NCBI GenBank assembly: GCA_016721905.1
Contig: JADKHH010000010.1
Span: 62,001-126,000 of the forward strand
Source: Candidatus Opimibacter skivensis
Lineage (GTDB): Bacteria > Bacteroidota > Bacteroidia > Chitinophagales > Saprospiraceae
Reading direction: 5' to 3'
DNA length: 64,000 nt
Positions 45,871 through 54,522 of this stretch are shown piece by piece (the first letter of the stretch is position 1; the number at the start of each line of letters is the position of its first letter). The translations under genes and the position numbers were made by a program. The notes below the pieces were generated by a model that saw only the letters and a program-made list of their open reading frames with translations, was not told where the DNA came from and did no database searches.

Positions 45871-45910
45871 ACGACTCTCCTTTTTAAAATGAAATTAATC
45901 CTTGCAAGTA

Positions 45911-46675
45911 CTAATCTACAGCACTCCGAACACGCACAAGCGCTTCAGGGTGCGTTAACAGAAACTGATGTAATAATAGCATCATTGGATTATCAGATGA
46001 CCCTCCCATGAGCACATCCTTTTTAAAGAATGCCTCCATCTCTTGCATCCAACTTTCTTCATAGGCATTTCGCTCTGCGCCAATCCTGTTGAAACCAATG
46101 ATCCGGGCAGGACTGCCTGCCACGGTAGCAAATGGAAGTATGTCTCTGTTAACTGGCGTCTGCATACCAATCATCGCATACGCACCGATATGGCATCGCT
46201 GATGCACCGTGGTACCCATACCGATCGTAACACCTTCCTCCAGGACAACGCGACCTCCGAGCAACACACCGGCACTCAGCACACTCCCCTGCCCGATCAC
46301 GCAATCGTGCGCGACGTAACTCTTATTCATCAGATAGACCTGATCCTGTATGGCTGTCTCAAGCGTATAGACCGGTGAGTGTATGCAGACAAATTCACGA
46401 ATGGTGACCTGATTGCCAATCACCACTTTACCTTCTTCTACCAATCGGTCGCCTTTCAATCCCATTTCACCCACTGCGCCGATAGAAGCGCCGGAGTAAA
46501 TACGGTTTTCGTTACCGATAGAAAGATTGTTTTTAAACTGGGCTGCTGAACCAATGACATTATTATCTCCGATCCGGATATTACCGCGCATCACGACATA
46601 GGGTCCGATCTTATTGCCGGTGCCTAATTCGATATTGCCTTCAAGGATGGCAGTAGGATGTATTGTGTTCCCCAT
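45911..46675 (-). CDS. lpxA: LpxA-like UDP-sugar acyltransferase
   Basis: A 254-residue left-handed beta-helix acyltransferase close to LpxA, which adds a 3-hydroxyacyl chain from ACP to UDP-GlcNAc (or, in GnnA/GnnB organisms, UDP-GlcNAc3N) in lipid A synthesis. Seen: hexapeptide turns from residue 5, then NKSYVAHDCVIG with His123 (E. coli His125), VHQRCHIGAYAMIGM with His158 (E. coli His160), and a C-terminal helical segment RIGAERNAYEESWMQEMEAF. The residue at the chain-length-ruler position (E. coli Gly173) is Met171 here. Start 46675 (MGNTIHPTAILEGN) is chosen over a longer frame because it begins the first hexapeptide and is four bases after the preceding stop. Confidence 0.85.
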   Translation of the reverse strand: MGNTIHPTAILEGNIELGTGNKIGPYVVMRGNIRIGDNNVIGSAAQFKNNLSIGNENRIYSGASIGAVGEMGLKGDRLVEEGKVVIGNQVTIREFVCIHSPVYTLETAIQDQVYLMNKSYVAHDCVIGQGSVLSAGVLLGGRVVLEEGVTIGMGTTVHQRCHIGAYAMIGMQTPVNRDILPFATVAGSPARIIGFNRIGAERNAYEESWMQEMEAFFKKDVLMGGSSDNPMMLLLHQFLLTHPEALVRVRSAVD

Positions 46676-46679
46676 CAGC

Positions 46680-47702
46680 TTATGAACCGGTGTGGACTGC
46701 GACCTGGTAGATATTCTCAATGATCTCCACCGTCTTGAGGCCATCGTAGGCATTGGTCATAATCTCGACTTTGCCATTCAAAGATTGGATTACATTATCA
46801 ATCACCTTGTCATGGTTGGACATAGAACCCTCATAGTCGCCATAATTATTGGACGCAGCGCCTGCGGGAAGGTCAGTGATATCAAATCCGTTGGTCGACT
46901 GGTAATCAATGGTATTGAGGTATTTGCCTCCAATCTTGATCGTTGCGTTTTCTGCAAAAATAGTGATGCTGCCTTCCATGTTCTTCTGAAACGCTGAAGT
47001 AGTATAGTGCAGTACACCGGGAGCATGGGAATCCTTCAGCAAGAAAGAAACAATGCCTGTATCTTCAAACTCGATCATACCCTTATGGCTTACATTAGCC
47101 ATCTGTGCGTGCAGGATTTGCATATCACCGAGAAGATAATAGATCACATCTATAAAGTGGCTGAACTGTGTGAACAGCGTACCACCATCAAAAGCCTTTT
47201 TACCTTTCCAATCAGAGGATTTGTAATACCATTCATTCCTGTTCCAGTAACAATTGACAGACACAGAAAGGATCTTACCGAGCTTCTTCTCGTCTACTAA
47301 CTTCTTCACGGCTTGGACGGGAGGATTAAATCTGTTTTGTTTGACTACAAACAATGATTTCCCTGTCTTGAGGGCGATATGGATCATGCCTTCACAATCG
47401 ACCTTGCTGATGGCCATTGGCTTCTCGACCAACACATGTTTACCAGCCTTCATCGCCGCTATGGCGATGTCCGCATGAGTTGAATTAGGTGTGCAGATCG
47501 TGATGATATCGATAGCAGGATCATTGAGGATCCCTTTTAACGAGTCATAGGTCTGAATTCCTTTGTACTTATTGCGGAATAAGTTGAGGCGATCTGCCTT
47601 GATATCAAAGATGCTGTGAAGCTGTGCTTCCGGATGCGCGATGATATGTTCGACGTGGCGTTCGCCAATTTTGCCGTATCCTATTAAACCGAAGGTTGTC
47701 AT
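46680..47702 (-). CDS. Gfo/Idh/MocA UDP-sugar 3-dehydrogenase, GnnA/WlbA-like
   Basis: A 340-residue NAD-dependent sugar dehydrogenase. Seen: G-Y-G-K-I-G Rossmann motif at MTTFGLIGYGKIGERHVEHI, DIITICTPNSTHADIAI, HVLVEKPMAIS (the EKP lysine), FVVKQNRFNPPVQAVKKLV, NCYWNRNEWYYKSSDWKG, and DGGTLFTQFSHFIDVIYYLLGD. This is the pattern of WlbA/WbpB/GnnA enzymes that oxidise the C3 hydroxyl of UDP-GlcNAc or its uronic acid. The frame opens 78 codons upstream in repeat-like sequence; the ATG at 47702 fits the family. It is four bases upstream of the LpxA-like gene. Confidence 0.88.
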   Translation of the reverse strand: MTTFGLIGYGKIGERHVEHIIAHPEAQLHSIFDIKADRLNLFRNKYKGIQTYDSLKGILNDPAIDIITICTPNSTHADIAIAAMKAGKHVLVEKPMAISKVDCEGMIHIALKTGKSLFVVKQNRFNPPVQAVKKLVDEKKLGKILSVSVNCYWNRNEWYYKSSDWKGKKAFDGGTLFTQFSHFIDVIYYLLGDMQILHAQMANVSHKGMIEFEDTGIVSFLLKDSHAPGVLHYTTSAFQKNMEGSITIFAENATIKIGGKYLNTIDYQSTNGFDITDLPAGAASNNYGDYEGSMSNHDKVIDNVIQSLNGKVEIMTNAYDGLKTVEIIENIYQVAVHTGS

Positions 47703-48208
47703 ATTCTTTTTTGGTAAAAAAGAAAGAAAAAATCCTCGCGACACGAGGGAATGCGTTTTCTTTTTGCTTGCCAAAAAGAACCAAAAACCTCGTGACCCAA
47801 AAAACTCGCCTGGCGATACGAGCATTTGTTTGGCTTCCTGTTTTGCTTGCTCGCCTGTTCCTATTTCACTTGTACTATTTTTTGGCTTTATGGCCAAAAA
47901 ATAGACGTCCGCGCAGTTCGAACAGTTTTGGGTCACAGATTCTACCTATTCGAGGTGATTATTAAAAGGCCTGCCTCCTATTTCCTATTTCCTGCTTTCA
48001 GTTTTGGGTCACAGTCCTTTGCCGATTCGAGATGATTTGAAAAAGGCCTGGCACATATTTCAATTCGTCTTATCCTTAAACTCCTCCTTTAGCCCCTTCA
48101 ACACGGGCTCTCCCTAGTGCTGCGCAACCCCGGGGTGAAAAAGAACATAAAATACTTTTATCTATGCTCTTTGCTGCTCTATGCCCTCTGCTCTATGCCC
48201 TCTGCTCA
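47703..48208. repeat. intergenic repeat block upstream of the dehydrogenase
   Basis: The first part reads as long runs of AAAAAGAA / CCAAAAA words (a GCC-AAAAAG-type repeat family common in Bacteroidota), then two imperfect 50-base direct copies with AGTTTTGGGTCACAG and AAAAGGCCTG near 47924 and 48000. The last 45 bases read on the minus strand as GCAGAGGGCATAGAGCAG words next to the YfhO stop. Apparent frames through the block are repeat-driven. Confidence 0.6.
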
Positions 48209-50719
48209 TTATTTTTTCTTTTTACGTAACAGCTTTCTGTCCGTATGACTCGTACTTGTTGCATGTTTAGGGCCTAGTTCGGCAATTGCAACTGGGGCTG
48301 TAGGCTCTGCTTTTGTCAGCCACTTGTATAATCCGAAAATCAGGATGAGGATAATCAGGATGGAGAAGATGAGCGATAGCATCTCTCCGATCTTGTATGA
48401 TTTTGGTTCAAACCTGAATTTGATTTCATGGTCGCCCTGCGGGACTTTCATGGCGCGGAGTGCATAGTCAGCTCTGAAGTGTGGAGCTTTTACACCATCG
48501 ATGTAGGCTTGCCAACCTTTGTTGGGGCCGTAATAGATTTCAGAGAAGACGGCTATCTGATCAGATGGTGCTGAGCTTCGGTACACTAACTCATCAGGTG
48601 CATAGGAGGTCAGGGTGATGGTTCCATTCTTGACCGGGTCGAAGCCTTTAATGTCGGCATCAAATTCCTTGTGGACGAAGGCGGTGAGACGGAGGTCTAC
48701 GGTATCAATGGCATCGAGTTCTTCGCGGTTGGTATTGACTGTGTTTATCGTTTCGATAAACCAGGCATTGCCCATGGCATTTGGATTCTTTTGAACGACC
48801 GCATTATTCTCCGCATCGTTGAGGATAAAATACTTGGTATTGAGCATGCTCAATACATTCATATTTCCTTGTTGGATATACCGATCGATGAGATCCTGAA
48901 AGCGTTGGAACTTGACAGGGCTATAACCACCGATGGTACGGTGATGATAGGAAGCCATCGAAGTAGTAAACGGATTAGACGTGATATCATGGACACGGTA
49001 ATGAATATCCGGATCCTGGAGGATCTGCTGGTCTACAGGACGAGGTTCGAAGATAGATTCGACACTACGCTCCGGAACAAAATCAGCAGGAGAAATATAT
49101 CTGCGTGCTATAGCCCAGAGATCCGCGATGATGAAGAGGCCGAGACCTGACAATAAAAGCCATTGCTTGATTTTGCCTTGATGGTATACCCAAATGACGG
49201 CTGAACACAGGAGTACCCAGATAAAGGATCTCCATGCATCAGCTACCAGTGCAGATTTCCTGTCCTTGATGAGTGCATCGATATTCCAACCTGCTTCACC
49301 GAGACGTGCATCGCCTGCGCCATTGAAGGTCATGAGCGATGGACCGAGTAAAGCAATAAGAAGACATAAGCCTCCGACTGTACCCAGTGCAATCCAAATC
49401 GGACGCTGGAAGGATTTTTCGTGGCCGCGCATAAAGCCACCAAGACCGAGGGCAGCGCCTAATGGAATGAGTAATGCGGTAACACTCAGGATCGAACTAG
49501 GCGCTCTGAACTTGCTGTAGAGTGGCAGGTAATCGAAGAGCAATTTATTGAGCACTTCGAAATGCTTACCCATCGAAAGCAGCACTGTCAGCAGGACAAT
49601 GCCAACTAACCAGAAGCGAATAGATCTGCGGATATAAAACAGACCGAAAACAAACAGGAATAATACGGATGCCCCAACATACGCAGGGCCCGCTGTAAAT
49701 GGTAAAGAACCGAAGTAAAGTGGCACAGGTACTTCCTGTGTAACTCCTTTAGTCCTGAGGTCTTTGATGACGTTGGCATTAGCGGAGAGTTTCTCAGACC
49801 CACTGCCTCCTGCGCCGCGGGGAATAAACATCGCTATAACATCCTTCACCCCATTACTCCATTGCATCGCATAATCCCAATCGAGTCCATCGACATTGGC
49901 TGATGCGGAAGCGGGGTCTGCGTTGTTGAGCGGTGTCTCCAGGATTGGTTTACCGCGCATGGTATCGTGACTAAACTCGAGGGTGGTCCACAATTTTGAA
50001 GCGGAGGCACCAACGGACAAGATCAGACCGATCAGCAGGACCGCTGATCCACGAATGAAGGCAGGTATTTCTTTTTGTTTGATTGCAAAACCAAAGGCTA
50101 TCAGCACATACAGGATGAGGAACAAACCCAGATAATAGGTCATCTGGATGTGATTGTTGTACAAACTGAGGGCCATACCCAGGGCGAAAAGGACGCCTCC
50201 CGCAGTGTATTTCTTTTGGTAAGCCAGGATGACCCCGCCAAAGAGATAAGCGCTGTAGACGATGGTCATAAACTTACTCATATGCCCCGTCTCATAGAGA
50301 CTGATCTGGTTGGTCGTAAAACCAAAGGCGACTGCCCCTACCATGGCGGCCCAGTGGCCGGCGCCCAGGCAGAGGAGGACGATATAAATGCCCAGCATAG
50401 CGGCAAAAAAGTATCCGATCGGGCGCTCGATAAACGCCTGGTGAAGGCTATTGATCACCTTGACCATGTTGTTCTTCTGAGGAGAGCTGAGCTGGTAGGT
50501 CGGCATCCCGGCAAACATGGAGTTGGTCCAAAGGATGACATCGCCTGTTTTCTCTTTCCAGACCAGGGCTTCGTGGTTCATACCCCTTACGGATAGGATA
50601 TCCGATTGCTGGATCACTTTACCCTGTAACTGGGGGAGAAAATACATCACGCTCAGTAAGAGAAACACCCCGGCTGCCATGAGCGGCTGGATGAGTTTGC
50701 CACCATAGATCTTTTTCAT
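48209..50719 (-). CDS. YfhO family membrane protein
   Basis: An 836-residue integral membrane protein of the YfhO family (GT-C-like multi-span fold). Seen: an N-terminal span after MKKIYGGKL, VLWTNSMFAGMPTYQLSSPQ, about eleven further spans to residue 545 (MVGAVAFGFTTNQISLYETGHMSKF, LFILADLWAIARRYIS), then a C-terminal periplasmic domain with NPFTTSMASYHHRTIGGYSPVKFQR, SSAPSDQIAVFSEIYYGPNKGWQAYIDG and a final span. YfhO members are linked to glycosylation of teichoic acids or other cell-surface polymers in Gram-positives; the substrate in Bacteroidota is not established. The end of the gene abuts GCAGAGGGCATAG repeats. Confidence 0.88.
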   Translation of the reverse strand: MKKIYGGKLIQPLMAAGVFLLLSVMYFLPQLQGKVIQQSDILSVRGMNHEALVWKEKTGDVILWTNSMFAGMPTYQLSSPQKNNMVKVINSLHQAFIERPIGYFFAAMLGIYIVLLCLGAGHWAAMVGAVAFGFTTNQISLYETGHMSKFMTIVYSAYLFGGVILAYQKKYTAGGVLFALGMALSLYNNHIQMTYYLGLFLILYVLIAFGFAIKQKEIPAFIRGSAVLLIGLILSVGASASKLWTTLEFSHDTMRGKPILETPLNNADPASASANVDGLDWDYAMQWSNGVKDVIAMFIPRGAGGSGSEKLSANANVIKDLRTKGVTQEVPVPLYFGSLPFTAGPAYVGASVLFLFVFGLFYIRRSIRFWLVGIVLLTVLLSMGKHFEVLNKLLFDYLPLYSKFRAPSSILSVTALLIPLGAALGLGGFMRGHEKSFQRPIWIALGTVGGLCLLIALLGPSLMTFNGAGDARLGEAGWNIDALIKDRKSALVADAWRSFIWVLLCSAVIWVYHQGKIKQWLLLSGLGLFIIADLWAIARRYISPADFVPERSVESIFEPRPVDQQILQDPDIHYRVHDITSNPFTTSMASYHHRTIGGYSPVKFQRFQDLIDRYIQQGNMNVLSMLNTKYFILNDAENNAVVQKNPNAMGNAWFIETINTVNTNREELDAIDTVDLRLTAFVHKEFDADIKGFDPVKNGTITLTSYAPDELVYRSSAPSDQIAVFSEIYYGPNKGWQAYIDGVKAPHFRADYALRAMKVPQGDHEIKFRFEPKSYKIGEMLSLIFSILIILILIFGLYKWLTKAEPTAPVAIAELGPKHATSTSHTDRKLLRKKKK

Positions 50720-51162
50720 CGCTTCGTTTTAGTCGGGGCTAAGATAGTTCAAATCAGCCTTTGCGGTGCAAAGGGATTTGAACTTTGGCAGGGGGCATAG
50801 AGCATAGGGCATAGAGCATAGGGCAGAGGGCAGCATAGAGCAGGGAGCAAGGAGCTAGGGGCTACGAGCAAGGGGCTAGGAGCAAGACTTATTTACCAAT
50901 CGATGATTTTTTTTTAAAATCATCGATAACAGTAGCCTCTGGCTGCGGTGGTATGAACATTGAAATTCCGGGTCTAAGGATAGGTCTGTGGTTGCAGCCT
51001 CCTGGCTGCAGGTATAGATCATTATGAAGCAGGGTCTGACTCTTCACGATCCACTCACCTCTCACAACTCACAACTCACATCACATTTACCCTTTTCAAA
51101 TAGGTTATTTTTTCATATTTTAGAGTCTGAACCTATACCTCAACCATTAAAACCATCCTGCC
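50720..51162. repeat. divergent intergenic region with short-word repeats
   Basis: Between divergent starts. It contains GGGGGCATAGAGCATAGGGC words at 50793-50840, GGAGCAAGGAGCTAGGGGC words at 50845-50890, an AAATCATCGAT-T-run-AAAATCATCGAT dyad near 50900, and GCCTCTGGCTGC / GCCTCCTGGCTGC words near 50935 and 50998. No gene is apparent. Repeats here lie between two start codons, unlike the usual position after stops. Confidence 0.6.
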
Positions 51163-54100
51163 ATGATGAAATCAATCCTCCTGATATTTTCCATTTTTTC
51201 TTGCCTGGACACTATGGTATTATCTCAAAAATCCTGCAACATTAGTTTTGCCAGAACGATAGGATCGGCCTTGTCCAATGAAGCCGGTTATACAATGGCC
51301 GTAGATGAAATCAATAAAGTAATCTATCTGGCAGGCTCAGTTAATGACAGCACTCTGATTTTCAAAATAAACACTGAGGGTGACATCCTATGGGCAAGGG
51401 CTTTTGATGTCTTGCCAGGGGAACCTGAAAGGCCTTGCGGATTAATCCTGGATTCAGATGGAATGTTATGCTTGTCAGGAATGACGGATTTGAGTGCTGG
51501 TGGGAATATATTTATACTAAAATATGATCCTGTTGCTCAATTGGTCCTATGGTCTCGCCAATATGTCAGCAAGAGTAAAAACTATGTCTATTCATTTATT
51601 GAAAAAGAACCAGGGGGCAACTATCTAATGTCCAACAATCCATTCACTTCGCAGGACGCAGAGTTATTGGAGATTGATCGTGTCACCGGTCAGATCAACA
51701 GCAATTTTGCAAAGCACTATGCACTCGGCAGCTCACAGTCTATCACAGATATGGTGGTCCATGAAGGAGGGCTCTATACCACAGGTAGATTTACAGATGG
51801 TGGTGGCACTTCAAGGATGCGAACAATGCTGGCCAGGTTGAATCCGAATGATGGCACACCTACCTGGGTCAAACTTGGACACAAGCCCGGCAATGTCAAT
51901 GCCCGCTTGTATGGCGCAGACCTTGTCATAGACCAGAATGCGATCTATACAATTTCGCACGGAGATCCTGATGGAACTGATGTCACAGCCGATAATATGT
52001 TCATTCAAAAAACAAATCTTTCCGGTGAGCTCGCGTGGATAAAACAATATCAACTACCCGGGCAGGCTGATGTCGCAGATGAGCTAATTGCAACATCAGA
52101 TGGGTTTGTCATTATGGCCAGAAACAGAGGGCCAAGTGATATCTTCCTGTTTAAAATCAATCATAGCGGAGATGTCCTCTGGGCAAAATCATATGATTTT
52201 ACGGCAAATGACAACACCTTTTTCAATGGTGGAGCGGTTACCCAACTTGTCATGATGGATAGTGCCCTCTACTTTACTGCCTGGGCTGAGGAAAACGGCA
52301 GAAGAGATCTTATCCTGGTGAAAACAGACTATGAAGGACTCTTGAATGACAATTGTACTGTTACTACATCCATTGATATCGGAGTATCTAATATCGAAAA
52401 TGCGGTTTTCTACGATATTGAGCCAACGATCTTCACGTTTGCTCCAGAAGTTGTTGAACTTGAGATATTTCCTTCACTAACTACATTACAAGTCGAAAAA
52501 ACCTGTGGTGGTGCCGGTGGTCCTGTCACTGAATTAGCTGCATCCATCTGCACCGGTGAAACCTATGAAGGATATGACCAGGCAGGAATCTACGTTGACA
52601 CCTTTTCACTGATGAATGGCTGCGACAGTATCCGCATCCTGAGCCTGCGTCTCGTTTCCTGTGATCCTTTGGTCGTCTATGATCTGGATGATTGCACATC
52701 CTATATGAGCAATGGCTCCAATATGGATTATTCTGAATTCGATCCATTCTTTCCCGCGATATCTACCTGTGCTTCGGTAACGGCCAGTATCCTCTACAGA
52801 ACGCCTCCGCAGGAAAACAAACATTCCTGCACACCCGGACTTAACAATAGCACCGCGATGTGTGTGAGTGCCTTGAGCGGTTGCAACTACCTACCCGGTC
52901 ATCAGGCCTCTGTGATCATGGAAGTGACCATCACACCTGATCCAAGTTCTGTATTTGAAATTACCAATTTGCAATTCCAGGAAAAAGCGCCACTTACGTA
53001 TGCGTGGATTGATGGGGATAGCGGTCCTAATAATTATCCGACTTTATTCGGGCTCCGCGTCTTGAAAAACGGAACGGAGATCTACAATGATCCTGCTGTT
53101 CCAACGACTACTAACTGGTCATTCCATGATTTCTCCTTTACAGGTGATTCATTGTTTGAAGTAGATGCGCCCACCACCTTCCGTTTTGAGTTACTACCCT
53201 ATTGTCCTGTGGGCAATGGCGCGGCTGTTGCTGCGTGGGACCTGGAGGACATTGTGATCAGTGGAGGTTGTGTGATACAGCCTGGAAAAATACCTGTAGT
53301 GGAAGGAAAAGTACGGACCATCAAAGGCAATCCTGTTGCGGGCACGGAGGTTCAGCTTTCATTGTCTGCAGACTTCAATCCATACAATGTGGAGGATGCA
53401 AACTTTGAAGGAGGCTATACTTTTAACAATCTTGTATTGGGTTCATCGTATTATGTAGAGGGTTACAATAACAGTGGCGTCCTGGCGGGAGTCAATACGC
53501 TTGACCTGATTGCTATCCAGCGACATATACTTGGCAAAAAACCTTTTACCTCATTGGCTCAATATGTTGCTGCGGATGCTAATCATGATGGCGGTGTGAA
53601 TCTCCTGGATATCGTTGCATTGCGGAAAACATTACTAGGTATCTACGAATCATTTCCTGGCAATACAAGCTGGAGATTTGGTGTGTGGCCGCAATCGCTG
53701 GTGAGTGATGATCTGGCTACCTTCCAGGAGACACAGTACATCGAAGTCTTGCAAGGCGGCACTACTCAGGCTGATTTCCTGGGCATCAAGATTGGTGATC
53801 TGAATGGTGAGCTTGCGTCCTTTATCGGAGGTCAGCCTATTGAAATCCGTAGCGGAGAGCAGTTTAACCTATCTATTGAAGATGTACCGATGGTGCCAGG
53901 TAAACCTGTCACGATAGATATCAGGGCTACAGAAGCCATGACCATTGAGGGACTTCAACTTGGATGGATACTGAATGATATGTCATTAGTTGATGTACAA
54001 GGCATGACGTTACCTATTGCTGAAGAAAATATGTCCTTCACACATGATGGTGCATTTCGCTTAAGCTGGCATACCAATCAGGTAACGCACATCAACAAAG

Positions 54101-54522
54101 GTGATGTATTGTTTAGCCTGACGTTGATGCCAAATTCAGCAACATCACTTGCAGGTAATATCCTGCAGGCAGAGGAAATCCTTCCATCAGAAATCTATAC
54201 TGAAAGCCAGACGCATGAGGCTAACCTTGAGGTCATTCAAACAGGAGATGAAGCTCTTTCAAACATTTCCTTCTTTGGTGTCATGCCAAATCCATTCAGT
54301 GATCAGACTATCATCCGTTACAAACTGGAACAAGACAGTCGCGTGCGTATCAACATCTATGATGCATCTGGCAGCTTGTTGTATGCAGCAGAGCAGGTAT
54401 CTGCATCCGGCGAGCATAAGTTGCAATTGAATGCGGAGGATATCGGATATTATGCGGGGATGATGATTTGCCAGATCGTGTGTGATGGAGAGGTGGTGGT
54501 GAGGAAGGTGGTGAGACTTTGA
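51163..54522 (+). CDS. large secreted dockerin and cohesin-like protein with T9SS tail
   Basis: A 1119-residue secreted protein. Seen: signal peptide (SILLIFSIFSCLDTMVLSQ); an N-terminal beta-rich region at about 25-430 with repeated FILKYDP, INTEGDILWARAF and INHSGDVLWAKSYDF segments (delta-60-like/SBBP propeller pattern); a Cys-containing domain with CTGETYEGYDQAGIYVDTF; a concanavalin-like part to about 710; a CNA-B-like sandwich (VEGKVRTIKGNPVAGTEVQL); a dockerin type I pair at about 775-826 (GVNTLDLIAIQRHILG and ADANHDGGVNLLDIVALRKTLLG); a cohesin-like segment (VPGKPVTIDIRA, GLQLGWILNDMSLV); and a T9SS type A domain from about 1040 (MPNPFSDQTIIRYKL ... VVVRKVVRL). It may be a surface scaffold or adhesin. 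Confidence 0.85.
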   Translation: MMKSILLIFSIFSCLDTMVLSQKSCNISFARTIGSALSNEAGYTMAVDEINKVIYLAGSVNDSTLIFKINTEGDILWARAFDVLPGEPERPCGLILDSDGMLCLSGMTDLSAGGNIFILKYDPVAQLVLWSRQYVSKSKNYVYSFIEKEPGGNYLMSNNPFTSQDAELLEIDRVTGQINSNFAKHYALGSSQSITDMVVHEGGLYTTGRFTDGGGTSRMRTMLARLNPNDGTPTWVKLGHKPGNVNARLYGADLVIDQNAIYTISHGDPDGTDVTADNMFIQKTNLSGELAWIKQYQLPGQADVADELIATSDGFVIMARNRGPSDIFLFKINHSGDVLWAKSYDFTANDNTFFNGGAVTQLVMMDSALYFTAWAEENGRRDLILVKTDYEGLLNDNCTVTTSIDIGVSNIENAVFYDIEPTIFTFAPEVVELEIFPSLTTLQVEKTCGGAGGPVTELAASICTGETYEGYDQAGIYVDTFSLMNGCDSIRILSLRLVSCDPLVVYDLDDCTSYMSNGSNMDYSEFDPFFPAISTCASVTASILYRTPPQENKHSCTPGLNNSTAMCVSALSGCNYLPGHQASVIMEVTITPDPSSVFEITNLQFQEKAPLTYAWIDGDSGPNNYPTLFGLRVLKNGTEIYNDPAVPTTTNWSFHDFSFTGDSLFEVDAPTTFRFELLPYCPVGNGAAVAAWDLEDIVISGGCVIQPGKIPVVEGKVRTIKGNPVAGTEVQLSLSADFNPYNVEDANFEGGYTFNNLVLGSSYYVEGYNNSGVLAGVNTLDLIAIQRHILGKKPFTSLAQYVAADANHDGGVNLLDIVALRKTLLGIYESFPGNTSWRFGVWPQSLVSDDLATFQETQYIEVLQGGTTQADFLGIKIGDLNGELASFIGGQPIEIRSGEQFNLSIEDVPMVPGKPVTIDIRATEAMTIEGLQLGWILNDMSLVDVQGMTLPIAEENMSFTHDGAFRLSWHTNQVTHINKGDVLFSLTLMPNSATSLAGNILQAEEILPSEIYTESQTHEANLEVIQTGDEALSNISFFGVMPNPFSDQTIIRYKLEQDSRVRINIYDASGSLLYAAEQVSASGEHKLQLNAEDIGYYAGMMICQIVCDGEVVVRKVVRL

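Noticed and set aside
47641..48035. Plus-strand frames upstream of the GnnA-like gene
   Set aside because: They arise from A/T-rich repeat words and overlap the true start of the dehydrogenase.
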